This document shows positions 21,353 to 33,138 of a stretch of 64,000 bases of DNA, piece by piece; within the stretch, counting starts at the first letter, position 1, and the number at the start of each line of letters is the position of its first letter. A model generated the notes under the pieces. The model searched no databases. It saw nothing but the letters and a program-made list of their open reading frames with translations, and had not been told where the DNA came from. The position numbers were made by a program, and so were the translations under genes. Origin of the DNA: Astragalus membranaceus (lineage: Eukaryota > Streptophyta > Magnoliopsida > Fabales > Fabaceae); NCBI GenBank assembly GCA_039519185.1, contig CM076851.1:34641799-34705798 (forward strand). The letters are read 5' to 3'.

Positions 21353-21841
21353 GAGAGAGCGATCAGTTTCGGTTCATAACCCAGAAAACACAAACCCTCA
21401 TTTTGTTCTTATTTTTTGGATGAATCTGAGATGTTGTTGTTGTTGATGAATCGGTAGTTTCTAGAGATGTTGTTGTTGAAGAATTGTTGTTATTGTTGAA
21501 GAATTGTTGCTTTTGTTATTGTTTTTTTTTGTTGAAGAATTATTGTTGTTGAAGAAGTAGATCTGGAACCAGAGGAGATGTTGTTGTAGTTTTTTTTGAA
21601 GAATTATGTTTTGTTTTAAGTTTTATTATATTTAATGTTTTTAGTTTTATTATATTTTGTTAATTTCATTTTTCAGTTTTGTTTTAAGTTAAAAATCTGA
21701 ATTTAGAATTAAAAAATAATTTATTTGCCACATCATACATGACACTTAAGACGCCACGTCAGCAGTTAACTGTCAGCGTGGCGTCCGTTAGTCAAAACTA
21801 ACGTGAGGGACCAAAATGAAACAAAAACGAAACATGAGGGA
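20380..21841. mobile_element. Mutator-type long-TIR MITE, right end truncated
   Basis: The left end GGCTAAATAGCACTTTTGG leads into a repeat (TCCCTCATGTTTCGTTTTTG through GACGCCACGCTGGCAGTTAA) that reappears inverted at about 21735-21841. The right copy stops short and lacks the outermost 80 bp or so, so no duplication can be tested. The interior has clustered TTCAATCTTC repeats (20755-20850) and a GA microsatellite (21271-21360). Open frames inside are low-complexity. Confidence 0.75.
21271..21360. repeat. (GA)n microsatellite
   Basis: About 90 bp of near-perfect GA dinucleotides with a few C or T interruptions, inside the truncated MITE. Confidence 0.9.
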
Positions 21842-23257
21842 GGATGAGTTTGTTGATTGTCACCATTGCTCCTTCACAAAACTTGCTATTCCTAGGAACC
21901 AAAGGTACCTAGGCCATATTAAAGAGTTTCGGGGATACAACTCCAGTTCAAAATTGGGTTGAACAACCACGCATAATTAAGCAACTTAAGTCGAGGCATT
22001 GAGTAAATCAAACCAAAACATTTCAACAAACACATAAAAGCTACCAATAGGAATCCAAAAATAATACGATCATAAACAACCAATGATGACATAAAACCTT
22101 CTCAAGTTGGCTTAGGGGGTGGACGAATCAGATTTGACGCAGTAGGAGGGGTTTCAATGAAGGTTCGGTCAATATCCTTTAGGGACATGCATGCAGGGGT
22201 CTCCTCCCCGGGATTTTACTTCTGAAATACAGTGGAGGTTCAGAGGGAGGGTGATTCGTCGAAGATGAGAGTGGGCCAAGTGTGAATGGAAGGGAAATAG
22301 GACACTTGCCTTGGGTTGCGAACAAGGGTTGTAGAGGGGTAGAGCTTGGATAGAGAAGGTGTGAGATCGATGAACACAACTCGGATCTGGGAGGTGTTGT
22401 TTGGTTTGGTCCAAAAGGAACCCACATAGGGGAGGGACTGAGACTCCGTACTTGAGGCCACAACTAGATGCTAATGAGCGCTATCCAAATGACAAAGTGA
22501 TGAGGAGGAAAGCCAACAGGGAGTAGGGGAGACTCACACAAAGTGAGGAGAGATCCCAAACACTGGGAGTAGAAACCTCCATAGAGGGAGGGGTGGATCC
22601 GCCGTCGCTTCTCAAGGGTTAGGAACTCTAGTAGAGCACGAGGGTGGAGTAACATTTTTCTCATCGATAAAGAATTATTCACCTTCACTCCACCTATTTT
22701 TTATAAAATGCCACTTTCATGATCGATAAAGTATCACATAGGTGAATTATACTTGATTACTATTTCATATGCTATCGTCCCTTTGAAATTCACTTCATAC
22801 CTTCATTTTCTAATTCATTTTTTGGATTCGCAAATTTTAATTCAAATTTCACATATAAACATTTTCATAATATTTTTTAGAAAAAATTAATAGAAATCAG
22901 AAGTTACAATATAGGTTCAGAAAAAAAATGCGATTATAAAGATGAGAATACTTAATTGAGTCTATAATATACTAAGTAAATATAATCTCAAAAAAAAAAA
23001 AATATACTAAGTAAATAGCTCCAAATAATATATAGAAGTGAACAACTCATTTTAGCGATAAAATAAGTAATCTTAATTAATGGTGGAATAACCCTTATTT
23101 AATTCACATGTATAAAAATATAAATTTAATTTTCAGTGACAATTAATATTAATTATGTTATTCTCTACTTATTGGAGTCAAATGTGGAAAACATTTATTA
23201 GCTGTTGTTGAATATTCATATACTTATAGAATAATGTGAGAAATGATAACAACAGTT
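21842..23257. other. Intergenic, no supported gene
   Basis: Overlapping small minus-strand frames at 22169-22688 show no motif and compete with one another. Sequence between 21842 and 22000 looks like a truncated transposon, but I could not assign it. Confidence 0.35.
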
Positions 23258-23329
23258 GTGGCTGTAGTTTAGTGGTGAGAATTCCACGTTGTGGCCGTGG
23301 AGACCTGGGCTCGAATCCCAGCAGCCACA
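23258..23329 (+). tRNA. tRNA-His (GTG)
   Basis: The 72-nt sequence folds as a complete cloverleaf. The acceptor stem is GTGGCTG with CAGCCAC. The anticodon stem CCACG with CGTGG encloses the loop TTGTGGC, giving anticodon GTG. The T arm is CTGGG-CTCGAAT-CCCAG, and the discriminator is A. The A-box region TAGTTTAGTGGT and B box GGCTCGAATCC are present. A T run starting at 23333 can serve as the pol III terminator. There is no intron. The upstream AACAACAG fits the CAA start motif seen before plant tRNA genes. Confidence 0.95.
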
Positions 23330-23680
23330 CATTTTATTTTTACTCTTTTATCTTTTCTCTTTTCTTTTTTCTGAAGAAAGAATCTCAACTGTTTCATATT
23401 ATGAACCGTTTTCTTTTTTCTGAAGAAAGAATCTCAACTTTAAAATTTTATCAATTCTTTAGATGCTGCGCGCGCTGCTTTCCTTCTCATTTTTAAATCG
23501 CGATTTGAGATGAGTTCGTAGTTCTCTTAATTTCATAACATGGATTTTTAGGAAACTATCATTAATATTGTACTGATACTGAAAATATGCTAATCAGCAG
23601 CATTGTCCTCTTAATTTCATCTTAAGGACTTTTAATTATGAGAATATGAGAGTATTATAGTCTGTGTAAAACTCATTTTC

Positions 23681-23682
<2 letters not shown>

Positions 23683-23775
<93 letters not shown>
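23683..23775. repeat. (TAT)n microsatellite
   Basis: About 31 uninterrupted TAT/ATT units. Confidence 0.95.
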
Positions 23776-23845
23776 CCCAGTTTTGAGTTTTATTTTATCT
23801 AAAAACATCTATTGGTTTGAGTCACAAGGAGTTTGAATTCCCTCC

Positions 23846-24012
23846 TACGAAGCACCAATACAGACACAGACATCGGACACGACATCAACACGTTGAGAAA
23901 ATGAAAGTGATTGAAAGAAACCACGTTTGTCGGCGTCGTGTTAGTGTCACCCACATGTGTCGAACATTGGTCTCGTCTTTAATCTGACGTGTAGGTGCTA
24001 CATAGGTTCCTT
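23846..24012. mobile_element. Probable remnant related to the hAT-type element in the GRAS intron
   Basis: The ends CTACGAAGCACC and GGTGCTACATAG resemble the CTATGAAGCA terminus at 15880. The interior carries the same GACAC/GTGTC-rich words. The flanks do not show a clean 8-bp duplication. Confidence 0.4.
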
Positions 24013-24241
24013 AAGCTATGACTCGAATTCGATTCTCATGAATGGAAAAATTGGAGTTGGAAGAACTTTGCACTTTTTGCAGTTTGCTGCCTTAATGGGA
24101 TCACTTGATCCAACTCTATTAAGAGAAGCATGAAGTTGTGTATAAGGTCAATTAAGTTGTGTTTGTTACTTTAGACTAATTTACTTATTGTGGATGGCCT
24201 TGAGTGTGATTAGAAACCCAATTCCCATATAATGTATTTTT

Positions 24242-24755
24242 TTGGTATATTTATTCTGCAAATATGGTGAACATTTCTGGTTATATCGTGTAGCAGATCC
24301 TTTTCATTGGCGTTATTTTCTACAATTACCTATTTGTGATGAAGCCTCATTTCCTGTTATTTGTTCCTTGATGCTAGATTTTGGTGTTGAGAAATGCATT
24401 AAACTGGAGGGCTTGCCAGAGCCAATGATTATTAAGGCACTTATAGATCTGGTAAAAGCCAGGAAGTTTTTGAAAGCTTGATATTACTGTTTATTGACTG
24501 TTTGCAATGGAATAAATGTTCTTATGCTGCATTTGTTATTATAATGTGTCTCTTGGTCATTTCAAGAATGAATTTTTTGTGTTTAAATTTAAAGTCTCGG
24601 TTGCATACATTTTCATTAGATTTATCATGGGAATCTATTTTCAGAACAGGCGTTAGAGTTCCTGAAACTAATTTTTCGGGTGTAATAGTTCTCAGTGCTA
24701 TATGTAATCCCCTGAGATACTTCAAAAAAATTAAAGTTGGTATTGCCTTTGATTA
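24242..24755 (+). other. Exon-like sequence of unknown gene, left flank of the nested retrotransposons
   Basis: A frame at 24242-24481 encodes 79 residues including FHWRYFLQLPICDEASFPVICS and LEGLPEPMIIKALIDLVKAR. A second frame at 24478-24755 includes FSGVIVLSAICNPLRYFKKI. They look like real protein sequence rather than random frames, and an AG acceptor (near 24080) precedes a short FAALMGSLDPTLLREA-like exon. I could not name the family. The TAT retrotransposon at 24756 interrupts the right side. It may be a broken host gene. Confidence 0.3.
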
Positions 24756-25109
24756 TGTTTTGGACTGGGCCGAGCTCCAAATCCAGCTAAATGGGCCGCG
24801 AACTGGCCCAACTCTCCAGCGATCGATGGACATCTCCCCCAGAGAAATCGAGATCAACGGCTGAGAGCAAGCCGCACCATCCGACGGCCACAGAACCTTG
24901 TCAAACGCTATAAATAGGGGTCAAACCCCACAGACAGGTAGACTATTCATTCATTTAATATTCTTGCCTTGACCATTACCCCACTGACTTGGGCGTCGGA
25001 GTGTCCGTGCAGGTACAACCCGAGCCAAACTCTGCTCCCGACATACGCTTGTCCAGGCGCAACCAGCAATTAGATCGGCCTATCTATTAGGACAGAGTAG
25101 TACGGTTCA
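24756..25109 (+). repeat. 5' LTR of the TAT-type element
   Basis: The 354-bp LTR carries GCTATAAATAGGGG as TATA box (24909-24922). TGACTTGGGCGTCGGAGTG, as in its partner, lies downstream of the presumed start. The sequence TGGCGACCACAGTGGGAG at 25111-25128 immediately follows and is the likely primer-binding site; the tRNA was not assigned. Confidence 0.88.
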
Positions 25110-26559
25110 TTGGCGACCACAGTGGGAGCCCACGCGCTATCCCACATCTATTCCAATGGCCCCTCGAGGAAACTGTTGACTCTCTGTCATATGATATAAG
25201 TTGCTCAATTTTAGAACCAAAACTGCATGGGTTTGATTGTAATTCTGTCATTATCAGGGGAATTAGCATAGTTTAGATCAAATGTATTAGGAAGTCAATT
25301 GTAAGCAATTTCCAGCATTTCTGGTGTTATACTGTAATTGAAGACCTCCAAGTTGTTGTGGCATCAGCTAGCAAACCAGACAATTGCCTAGTGATGCAGC
25401 AGGAGTTGGAAGAATTGGTTACTGAAACTTTTCGCGTCGGGACCAGGAGGTGTCGCGTCGTGACGCTGCAGAAGTATTTCGCAGGATTTGTTTTTCGAAG
25501 TTTTCGCGTCGCGACGGGTGCGGGTCTCATCGCGATGGTGCGTAAAAATTAGGGTTTCTTAAGCGCAGTTCATCGGATTTTGGAGAGGACTGATCCATTG
25601 GAGCGCAGCCAAGGTTTAGAGCAGCTGAGAGAGGCGGATTTGGAGGCTTCCAGGCACTTGGGAACAAGGGTTTGAAGGTTCTCATGACTTCCTTCACTTG
25701 TATTGTCTCTTTTATCTTAGTTTGTACTTCTCTGATCATGTGTAACTAAATTTCTCAGATTAGGGAGAGATGATTCTCCCCAAACCTATCTATTGAACAC
25801 TTTGCTATGGTTAATTCAGTTGTTTGTTTGATTTATCATATGTCTAGACCTCTATGTTTAATGCTTTATTACTACATATGATAGTTTTAATGATTTAGGG
25901 TTTATGATTACCATAGGAATATGGGTTTGTAGGCTTGAAATTGGGGGTCTAGATCACATACTTGTTGTCATAGGAATATGGAACCATAGGTTTGTGAATT
26001 CTCTAGTTCTAGGGCTTAATGCTTTACCTATTGGCATGAATCACCTAAGGAATTAGGGTATCTCAATTAGGTAAAAGGGGTTTTGAGGCAAGGAATTGTC
26101 CTTAACCTATATTAGTGAACTGAATCTGGTATATTGAATAAACAACATGAAATTAACTGAAGGTTCATGTGATAGGATAGAGGAGAGGATTCAATCCCTA
26201 ATCGCTTGTCTTTATTCTATTTAACAACCGTTTTATTTCGCATCACTGAAATTCCAACTTAATCCAATTTTCACATCTAAGAGTTAATAACTTAGCCATT
26301 GTTAACAACACGCAATCCCTGTGGATACGACCGGTCTTACCGTTTTTACTATTACTTGCAACGTTTCAGTACACTTGCTGAAATTTTAACAAGTTTTTGG
26401 CGCCGTTGCCGGGGATGGTTGATTTCATTGTCAACAAGGCAAAGGAGTTAATTCTTAGATTTTAGTTTTACTTTTTGTTTTTATTTATTTAATTATTTAT
26501 TTTTGGTACTCAGTGATTTTTATTGGACTTGTTGACGGTTTGCTTAGTATTTCAGAAAT

Positions 26560-27891
26560 TTGTTTATGCGAGACAAAACTGCGAAAGAATTGTTATTTGA
26601 CCCAGAGATTGAAAAGACAGCAAAAGCAAATCGAAAGAAAACAAAGCTAGCTAAGCAGCAAGCCCAGAGAGAGTCACAGGTACACTCAGCTTCAACCTCT
26701 GTTCCGGAAGATTCTTCAACTGAAGAGGCAGAAATGGCTGAGAATCCACCTCCAAGACGCACTCTCGGTGACTTCGGGAGGAGAAATCAGGGAGCTCGAG
26801 CATTCACTTTCCAACCAGTGGGAGTTACCCAACTTGACATCAAATCTTCTGTGCTCACTGCCTTAAAATCAGAGCAGTTTTCAGGATCAGATGCAGAAGA
26901 CCCCAACTAACACCTTTTCCAGTTTTATGAGATCTGTGGAACTACACACCCTGAGGGAGTTAATGAAAGTGCCAAGAAATTGCGCCCGTTTCCATTCACA
27001 CTAACAGGCAGGGCAAAAGATTGGTTGAATACTATCCCAACAGGAACTGTCAACACTTGGAATGAACTTGAGAACAAATTCTTGGAACGATTCTTCCCAA
27101 TCTCCAAGTTCATCAAAAAGAGGGAAGAAATCTCCAACTTTGTTCAAGGGGATTCTGAGTCCCTATATGATTCCTGGGAAAGATTTAAATTATTCCTAAA
27201 AAAATGTCCAGGGCATGGTATTGATGATTTTCTGCAGCTGCAAACTTTCTGCCATGGGTTGCGACCTCAGACCAGGATGATCTTAGATGCCTCAGCTGGA
27301 GGATCTTTAGGTACTAAAACATGGGAGGAAGTAAAACAGTTGGTAGAAGATATGGCTTCTAATGAGTACAGGATTCAGAATGATCGTGGTGCCGTAGGTA
27401 AAAAGGGTGTGTTGGAGTTGGACTCTAACAGTGCTGTGTTGGCCCAACAAAAGTTGATGTCTATGCAAATTGAGGCTCTCACTAAGCAACTAACTGCACC
27501 TTGTGATTTAGGTTCAAAAACTCAAGCAACCGCTCAAGCAGTGCAAACAGATGGGTGCAACTATTGTGGTAGAGAATCCCATGAGGGGGATTGTGCGACT
27601 AATGGAGAGATTATTGAACAGGCTAATTTTATGGGAAACTTTCAAAAGCAAGGCGGGAATCCGTATTCTAACACCTACAATCCTGGGTGGAGGAATCATC
27701 CCAACTTCTCTTGGAAGAATAATGAAGCATCAGGTTCAACCCAACAACAGTCTCAGGGACCTGCCCAACAACAAAAGACCCATTCTCGGTTGGAAGATGC
27801 TTTGACCCAATTCATGCAAATGACCAAGGATACGTTCAAATCCCAAGAACAAGTTATGAAAACATGGGGAAAAACCATGAAGCATCAATGA
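26560..27891 (+). pseudogene. Athila gag, broken by a stop codon
   Basis: This encodes the capsid-forming Gag protein. The first frame (26560-26907) ends at a TAA (26908-26910) directly after SGSDAEDPN. The same frame then continues with FYEICGTTHPEG and the retrotransposon gag core (RAKDWLNTIPTGTVNTWNEL, FLERFFPISKF, SLYDSWERFKLFLKKCPGHG). A CX2C-type knuckle region (CNYCGRESHEGDC) and a Q-rich stretch follow. At about 27866-27891 the frame shifts into the protease-containing frame. The single stop looks like a point change, because reading continues unbroken on both sides. Confidence 0.88.
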
Positions 27892-28916
27892 AGAACCTGG
27901 AGATTCAGATTGGCCAGTTGTCAAAGCAACTTGCTGAGAAATCTAATGGCAGTTTCCCTGCTAGCACTGTGGATAACCCCAAGAATGAGAGTTGCAATGC
28001 TATCTCATTGAGAAGTGGTAGAGAGCTGAACCCTGTTGGGGTAACCAAACTCAAACCTAGAGAGGAGAGTAGTGAAACTGAGGTGTTGAGGGAGGATTTG
28101 AAAAGGAAAAGTGAAGGAGTCGAAAATGAGTTGAGTAAAAAAGGTGAGGGAGTTGTGAAGTCTAACCAAAAAGAAAGTTTGTTCAATGAAAAATTGCAGG
28201 TGGACGACAAGCCCAAGGAAATTCCTTCATACATGAAATTGCCATACCCTCAAGTGCCCAAGAAGAATCAGAAAGAAGAGCAATTCACTAAGTTCTTGGA
28301 GTTTTTCTCGAGTCTCCAAATCAACATTCCTTTTGTAGAAGCCTTAGAGCAAATGCCCATGTATGAAAAGTTTATGAAGGAATCGTTGACTAAGAAGAGG
28401 AGGTTCAAAGACGATGAAACTGTGGCTCTAACTGAAGAGTGCAGTGCCATTATTCAAAGAAAATTTCCTCCCAAGTTGAAAGATCCTGGGAGTTTCACCA
28501 TACCTTGCACCATCGGTAACTTGACAATAGGGAAGGCCCTCTGTGATTTGGGAGAAAGCATCAACTTGATGCCCTTGTCTATGTTAAATAAGCTTGGGGG
28601 AGGTGAGGTGAAACCCACTAGGATGTCTCTGCAGCTCGCTGCTAAATCAATCAAACATCCTTATGGGATCTTGGAAGATGTCCTGGTAAGAGTTGACAAA
28701 TTCTTGTTCCCCGTTGACTTTGTGATTCTTGAAATGGAGGAAGATGCAGAGGTTCCAATCCTCCTTGGTAGACCATTTTTGGCCACTGGACGAGCCCTGG
28801 TAGATGTACAACAAGGTAAGCTAATGTTAAGGTTCCAAGATGTGGAGGTAACTTTCGATGTCTTTGATGCCATGCGGCACCCGGACGACCAAGAGAAATG
28901 TTTATGGTGGACGTGA
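27864..28916 (+). pseudogene. Athila gag C-terminus and aspartic protease
   Basis: The frame starts with the end of Gag (MKNLEIQIGQLSKQLAEKSNG, ISLRSGRELN) and a charged linker. It then carries a retropepsin-like domain from about residue 190: IPCTIGNLTIGKALCDLGES with the active-site D, and VPILLGRPFLATGRALVD with the conserved ILGRPFL motif. It ends at CLWWT. A frameshift there separates it from the next segment (28898 onward, VDVIEDSVQETF). The active-site D-L-G is present, but the polyprotein is fragmented. Confidence 0.85.
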
Positions 28917-29186
28917 TTGAAGACTCGGTGCAAGAAACCTTTAGACATAATCTACCCTCCCCTCCTTTAGAGAAGGTAATTGTGAACTCTATTGAGGGGT
29001 TGGATGAAAACTTTGGTAGTGAAGTAGAAGACTGCATTCGTCAGTTCGAAGTTTCCCAGGTAGAAAGGGTCTCCAAGAAAAGGGAAGAACTGACTAGGGG
29101 GGAGAGCCTAGAAAAAGGAACTCCCAAATTAAAACAACTCCCCTCTCATTTAAAGTATGTATTCCTTGGGAGCGATGATCAATACC
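28898..29186 (+). pseudogene. Athila polyprotein linker between protease and reverse transcriptase
   Basis: The frame MFMVDVIEDSVQETFRHNLP to LKYVFLGSDDQYLG is the usual segment ahead of the reverse transcriptase. It is cut at 29187 by a hAT MITE and resumes after 29503. Confidence 0.75.
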
Positions 29187-29495
29187 TAGGGATGTCAAAA
29201 CGGGCGGCCCGGCCCGTTAACAGAACGCGGGCACAAAATTCATGCCCTGCCCGCGAAGTGGCGGGCTGGCGGGCTAGCTGGCTGGCGGGCTGGCCCGTCA
29301 ATTTACACTTAATTTAAAAAAAAAAGCGCTAACGGGCGGTTTGGCCCGCCACAGTGTTTAGCCCGCGGGCTGGCGGGCGAAGTTGGCCAGGCAACGCGGG
29401 CTGGCGGGCATCAATACCTTAGCCCTGCCCGCCTTTTTTTGGTGGGCTAACGGGCCGGCCCGGCCCGGCGGGCCAAGCCCATTTTGACATCCCTA
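29187..29495. mobile_element. hAT-type MITE nested in Athila
   Basis: The termini are TAGGGATGTCAAAACGGGC and its near reverse complement GCCCATTTTGACATCCCTA. A perfect 8-bp duplication TCAATACC lies at 29179-29186 and 29496-29503. The 309-bp body is strikingly GC-rich (GGCGGGCTGGCGGGC words), in contrast to the surrounding DNA. It has no coding capacity. Removing it and one duplication joins the two parts of the Athila linker. Confidence 0.95.
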
Positions 29496-29532
29496 TCAAT
29501 ACCCAGCCATCATCAGTAGTTCTTTAACCAAG

Positions 29533-30552
29533 TTGGAAGAGGAAAAACTGATGAGAGTGTTGAGAGGAAACAGAACTGTGCTTGGTTCGACTATCTCTGA
29601 CCTTAAGGGGATTAGTCCGATTTTTTGCATGCATAAGATCAAGCTCGAGGAAGAGTTCAAACCTGTGATTCAACCACAGCGAAGGTTGAACCCCACCATG
29701 AAAGATGTGGTGAGGAAAGAAGTATTGAAGCTCTTAGATGCCGGGATGATTTATCCCATTTCAGACAGCTCGTGGGTGAGTCCAGTCCATGTGGTGCCCA
29801 AGAAAGGTGGTATGACCGTGGTTAAAAATGAGAAGAATGAGCTGATCCCTACTCGCACAGTCACAGGGTGGAGAATGTGTATTGACTACCGGAGATTGAA
29901 CCAAGCCACACGGAAGGACCACTTCCCTCTACCATTCATGGATCAGATGTTGGAAAGATTGGCTGGACAAGCTTTCTATTTCTTTCTAGATGGATACTCT
30001 GGATACAACCAGATAGCAGTGGATCCTGGAGATCAAGAGAAGACTGCCTTTACATGCCCGTTTGGTGTGTTTGCTTATCGGAGGATGCCCTTCGGGTTGT
30101 GCAACGCCCCTGCTACTTTTCAAAGGTGCATGCTTTCTATATTCTCTGATATGATGGAAAATGCTATTGAGGTATTTATGAATGACTTTTCTGTTTTTGG
30201 ACCTTGCTATGATTCTTGTTTGGCTAACCTTGATGCAGTTTTGAAGAGATGCACCGAAACCAATTTAGTTTTAAATTGGGAAAAGTGCCACTTTATGGTT
30301 CAAGAAAGAATTGTTCTTGGTCATAAAATCTCATCAAAAGGCATTGAGTTTGATCAAGCAAAAATCGAAATTATAGAAAAGTTACCTCCTCCTATGAATG
30401 TGAAGGGAGTGAGAAGTTTTTTAGGACACGCTGGATTTTATCGACGTTTCATAAAAGACTTCTCCAAGATTGCAAAACTTTATGCAATCTACTTGTCAAG
30501 GAGAATGAATTTGTTTTTGATAATGAATGTGTGTGTGCTTTTAATGTATTAA
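29533..30552 (+). pseudogene. Athila reverse transcriptase, catalytic residue altered
   Basis: The domain copies retrotransposon RNA into DNA. Visible blocks are VSPVHVVPKKGG, GWRMCIDYRRLNQATRKDHFPLPF, FYFFLDGYSGYNQI, KTAFTCPFGVFAYRRMPFGLCNAPATFQRCM and the start of the connection domain with VRSFLGHAGFYRRFIKDFSKIAK. The active-site box reads VFMNDFSVFG, where related elements have two adjacent aspartates, so the first catalytic Asp is Asn here. After SKIAK a frameshift runs into a stop at 30550-30552, and coding resumes in another frame at 30615. Confidence 0.92.
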
Positions 30553-30614
30553 AGGAGAAACTGATTTCGGCCTCAGTCATTGTAGCCCCCGATTGAAATA
30601 TTCCCTTTGAATTA

Positions 30615-32333
30615 ATGTGTGACGCTAGTGATTATGCAGTGGGTACAGTGTTGGGGCAGAGATCGGGGAAATTTTTTCATGCTATATATTATGCTAGCAA
30701 AGTTTTAAATGAAAATCAGGTGAATTATGCGACAACTGAAAAAGAGCTGCTAGCTATAGTATTTGCATTGGAAAAATTTTGTTCCTATTTGGTGGGATCT
30801 AAAGTCATTGTGTTCACTGACCATGCTGCAATTAAATATTTGCTAACTAAGGGCGAGTCTAAGCCTCGACTCCTTAGATGGATTTTGCTTTTGCAGGAAT
30901 TCGACTTGGAGATAAAGGACAAAAAAGGGAGCGAGAACGTGGTTGCTGACCATTTGTCTAGGCTGGAAAACAAAGAAGTGACTGCTCGGGAGAAAGAAAT
31001 CCTTGAAGAGTTCCCCGATGAGAAGTTGTTTGCAATTGAAGAAAGACCGTGGTTCGCCGACATAGCAAATTACAAGGCAGGGGGAACGGTCCCTGAAGAC
31101 TTCACATGGCAACAAAAACAGAAGTTCCTCCGTGATGTCCAACACTATCTTTGGGATGATCCCTTTCTCTTTAAGGTTGGCACGGATGGACTTCTTAGAC
31201 GATGTGTTTCAGGAAGTGAAAGTCAAAAGATTCTATGGCATTGTCGTGATTCTCCATATGGAGGCCACTACAATGGGGAACGCACAGTTGCAAAGGTACT
31301 CCAATCTGAATTTTATTGGCCATCCCTCTTCAAGGATGAGCAAGATCATGTAAAAAGTTGTGACAAGTACCAGCGGACTGGCAATATTTCACGTAGGGGG
31401 GAGATGCCATTGACCCCTATACTTGAAGTAGAAATGTTTGACTGTTGGGGCATTGACTTCATGGGACCATTTCCACCATCTCATTCGTGTCAATATATTT
31501 TGGTGGCAGTGGACTATGTTTCTAAATGGGTGCAAGCTACTGCCACTTCAAACAATAACTCCCAAACCGTGGTAAAATTTGTTAAGAAGAACATCTTTTC
31601 AAGATTTGGCGTTCCAAGAGTCTTGATCAGTGATGGGGGTAGTCACTTTTGCAACACTCAGCTTAGCAATGTACTATCAAAGTATGGTGTAAGGCATAAA
31701 GTGTCAACCCCTTATCACCCTCAGTGCAATGGTCAAGTGGAGGTATCAAACAGAGAAATCAAAAGAATACTAGGAAGGACAGTGGGTAACGCAAGGAAGG
31801 ACTGGGCAGTGAAACTAGATGATACTCTCTGGGCATACAGGATAGCCTATAAGACACCCTTAGGGATGTCCCCCTTCCAATTGGTTTATGGCAAATCATG
31901 TCATTTGTCGGCTGAGCTCGAACATAAAGCATATTGGGCGTTGAAATTCCTAAATTTTGACCCCGCATCAAGTGGAAAGAAGAGGAACCTGCAACTTCAT
32001 GGGTTAGAGGAGATGCGCCTGCATGCATATGAGAATAACAAGATCTACAAGGAAAAGATGAAGGTGTATCACGACAAACACATTTCAAGGAAGGAATTTT
32101 ACCCTGGACAACAAGTGTTGTTGTTTAACTCGAGACTCAAGTTGTTTCCAGGGAAACCGAAATCCAAGTGGTCGGGCCCCTTTGTTGTTAAAGAAGTGAC
32201 ACCGTACGGAGCAATAGAAGTGGAAGAGCCAGAGTCCAAAAGATCTTTTAAGGTAAATGGACAACGACTCAAGCCATACTGTGGTAAGGCGGTAGAAGAG
32301 GCTCAAATGGTTCTCATGCAAAGAGACTCATAA
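30615..32333 (+). pseudogene. Athila RNase H and integrase
   Basis: The frame opens in the RNase H domain (CDASDYAVGTVLGQ, ATTEKELLAIVFALEKF, FTDHAAIKYLL, NVVADHLSRLE). The integrase follows from about residue 200. In its zinc-binding region (HCRDSPYGGHY followed by SCDKYQRTGN) the second cysteine of the CX2C pair is tyrosine. The catalytic core has D in WGIDFMGPF, D in LISDGGSHF and E in VEVSNREIK. The C-terminal SH3-like part (WSGPFVVKEVTPYGAIEVE) is present. The frame itself is intact over 572 residues, but the Cys change and the upstream breaks argue against function. Confidence 0.93.
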
Positions 32334-33104
32334 GGGTCTAAAAGACGTCAAGCTAGTGACGTTAAAGAAGCGCTTAGTAGGAGGCAACCCATTGTTGAGC
32401 ACCTCTCTTCCTCTCCTTGAGCAGGGGGCTCACCTTATAATTATTACTCGTTTTGAGTTTTATTTTCGGTTCCCTTTGACTTTATTTTGAATTTTGGTCT
32501 GTACTATATTGACAACTTATTCTGTGATATTGAGGCACCGCTTCCTTAAGCTTTTAGAAGCAGCTTCAATTATGATGATTTGTGATGTTTAGCTTAGCAT
32601 ATTTTACATTGTACCTTGTGATTACTAGCATGTCAATTTTTATCATCAAGTACTGTCAGTGGTCAACACAAAAGTTGAGGAAGATCTAGATCATCTGTGG
32701 ACAAGCTCTCGAAAGTTCATCTCTTCACCAGCTGTGAGGTTTGAGCCCAAACACTTATATCATGATTGTGTGTATTCCTTGCTTGCATTAGTCTGCAGAA
32801 CTTGAACTTGTACTTAACAATCTTGCATGTGATTTACATACACACTGAGGCAAATTTTTTGGAACCCCTGAGCCTTTCAAGCCACCCAATTATTGTTTAT
32901 CCTTTGTTAGCCCCTCTGAGCCTAATTGTTGTTTTTAAATTTTTATGCAAATCATATGCCTAGTTGTTTCTTAACTTGGAGTTAGGTAGACAAATGTATG
33001 TGAGTGGGAAAAATTCTAAGTTTGGGGTTGCTCATGGAATAGCTACATTCTAAGTTTGGGGTGGTATACAAGAGAAAGGAACATACAAAGAAAAGAAAGA
33101 AAAA

Positions 33105-33138
<34 letters not shown>

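Noticed and set aside
21154..21393. Minus-strand ORF with a long serine-leucine alternation
   Set aside because: It is the translation of the (GA)n microsatellite.
22169..22688. Several overlapping minus-strand ORFs of 70-95 residues
   Set aside because: They overlap one another in different frames, have no recognisable motif and no promoter or splice evidence.
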